Source: Bifidobacterium breve (lineage in GTDB: Bacteria > Cyanobacteriota > Cyanobacteriia > PCC-6307 > Cyanobiaceae). From it: 32,580 nt of DNA. Positions within the stretch are counted from its first letter, which is position 1. Each line of letters opens with the position of its first letter. Position numbers and translations under genes: made by a program. The stretch is from the NCBI GenBank assembly GCA_943325005.2, contig CALPNT020000011.1, forward strand, positions 1-32,580, in the 5' to 3' direction. The notes beneath the pieces were generated by a model. It ran no database searches. It saw nothing but the letters and a program-made list of their open reading frames with translations, and had not been told where the DNA came from. This document shows, one piece after another, positions 31,813 to 32,580 of the stretch.

Positions 31813-32580
31813 TCAGCGCACCATCGCCGCCACATTGCCGCCATCCACCGTGAGCAAGGCACCGGTGGTGCGCTGCATCTGGGCCAGAGCGACGAAGGCT
31901 TCAGCCACATCGCTGGCGAGCACTTCCTGGCCCAGCAGGTTGCCGGCCATGTAGACCTCCTCGCTGACGCCGCGAGCGGCGGCCCGCTGCCGGATCAACG
32001 TGCTGTCCAGCAGGCCGGAACGGATGCGATCGGCATTGATCGCATTCACCCGCACGCCGTTCTCGCCCTCCTCCAGCGCGTACTGCCGCATCAGAGCCAG
32101 CAGCGCCGCCTTGCTGACGCCATAGGCCCCGAAGTTGGGGCCGGGATTGAGCGCCTGCTTGCTGACGTTGAACAGCAGCTGGCCGCCCAGGGGCGCTGCC
32201 TGTTCGGCACCAGCGGCCGTCCCGGTCCCATCCTGCAATCGCCAGACCGCCACCGCCGCCTGGGCCACCGCCTGGTGGGCGAAGAGGTTGAGCTCGAAGG
32301 CCGCCCGCAGCTCGGCGTCGGCCAGGGTGGCGATGGCGCCGGTCCAGGCGGCACCGGCGTTGCTCACCACCACATCCAGCCCGCCGAAGTGCTCGCAGAC
32401 TTGCGCGATGGCGGCCCGCACCTGCTGGCCATCGGTGACATCACAGGCCAGGCCAAGGGCCCGCGGACCACAGGCGGCCGCCGCCGCCCGGACGGCCTCG
32501 CCATCGAGGTCCAGCAGGGCCAGCTCAGCCCCCTGGGCAGCGAAGGCCTGGGCCGTGGCCGCGCCGATGGCGCCAGCGCC
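31813..32580 (-). CDS. Bifunctional aldolase/short-chain dehydrogenase, C-terminal SDR part
   Basis: The right edge cuts the gene; what is present begins in the Rossmann glycine loop (GAGAIGAATAQAFAAQGAELALLDLDGEA). It continues with GLDVVVSNAGAAWTG, the catalytic YGVSK and FVALAQMQRTTGALLTVDGGNVAA. The stretch NGVRVNAINADRIRSGLL with EEVYMAGNLLGQEV is typical of SDR domains fused to a class II aldolase (rhamnulose-phosphate aldolase/dehydrogenase type), so an N-terminal aldolase domain is expected outside the window. The SDR would oxidise an aldehyde such as lactaldehyde. It converges with gltS. Confidence 0.85.
   Translation of the reverse strand, partial: GAGAIGAATAQAFAAQGAELALLDLDGEAVRAAAAACGPRALGLACDVTDGQQVRAAIAQVCEHFGGLDVVVSNAGAAWTGAIATLADAELRAAFELNLFAHQAVAQAAVAVWRLQDGTGTAAGAEQAAPLGGQLLFNVSKQALNPGPNFGAYGVSKAALLALMRQYALEEGENGVRVNAINADRIRSGLLDSTLIRQRAAARGVSEEVYMAGNLLGQEVLASDVAEAFVALAQMQRTTGALLTVDGGNVAAMVR

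Overview
The window is about 32.6 kb of very GC-rich DNA from a picocyanobacterium, most likely a freshwater or brackish Cyanobium/Synechococcus-type strain. The evidence is photosystem II psbX, ycf66, a high-light-inducible protein, a plant/cyanobacterial-type hemB, and a permuted two-piece tmRNA with the tag ANNIVRFSRQAAPVAA. Nearly all of it is chromosomal core: I see no transposase, integrase, CRISPR array or prophage.

Layout. (1) 1-4796, minus strand: a compact run dnaJ-like, hemB, a duplicated HPP-like membrane protein, a glyoxalase-fold protein and mutS2 (running off the left edge). Starts and stops overlap at hemB/membrane protein and at glyoxalase/mutS2. (2) 4924-5442, plus: a secreted thioredoxin of the VKOR-partner type. 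(3) 5541-6640: ssrA (tmRNA) followed by a zone of gene decay holding a PIN-domain C-terminal fragment and a frameshifted HpsJ-like gene. (4) 6650-8938: a THUMP-type rRNA methyltransferase, then an opposed pair of small membrane proteins (DUF883-like and holin-superfamily-like). (5) 9002-14143, plus: a clear sigma-70 promoter, smc, and a PRC-barrel protein with a long charged tail. (6) 14169-16282, minus: msrB, an LpxB-related glycosyltransferase and tRNA-Leu(GAG). (7) 16283-16695: a gene-free divergent region with tandem mini-hairpins and a 16-bp stem-loop. (8) 16696-20840: accC, yggT (opposite strand), psbX, ycf66 and two tandem TolB-like lipoproteins. (9) 20875-23603, minus: HIT protein, SbmA/ABCD-type ABC exporter and hli. 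(10) 23676-27800: comM, rpsU, a DUF3747 secreted protein, a small membrane protein and def. (11) 27801-32580: a possible decayed membrane gene, an S9 peptidase, a GltS-type glutamate symporter, and the C-terminal part of a bifunctional aldolase/short-chain dehydrogenase at the right edge.

How it fits together. Functions group loosely: tetrapyrrole synthesis with a chaperone (hemB, dnaJ), chromosome structure and DNA handling (smc, comM, mutS2), photosystem and stress (psbX, ycf66, hli, msrB, thioredoxin), translation quality control (ssrA, def, rpsU, tRNA-Leu) and fatty-acid synthesis (accC). No new defence or mobile system is visible. The most interesting signals are structural: mutually exclusive hairpins at the glyoxalase/mutS2 junction, the hairpin array beside tRNA-Leu, the permuted tmRNA with gene debris beside it, and an internally duplicated membrane protein. 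Several real genes use GTG or TTG starts, and two gene junctions rest on them.
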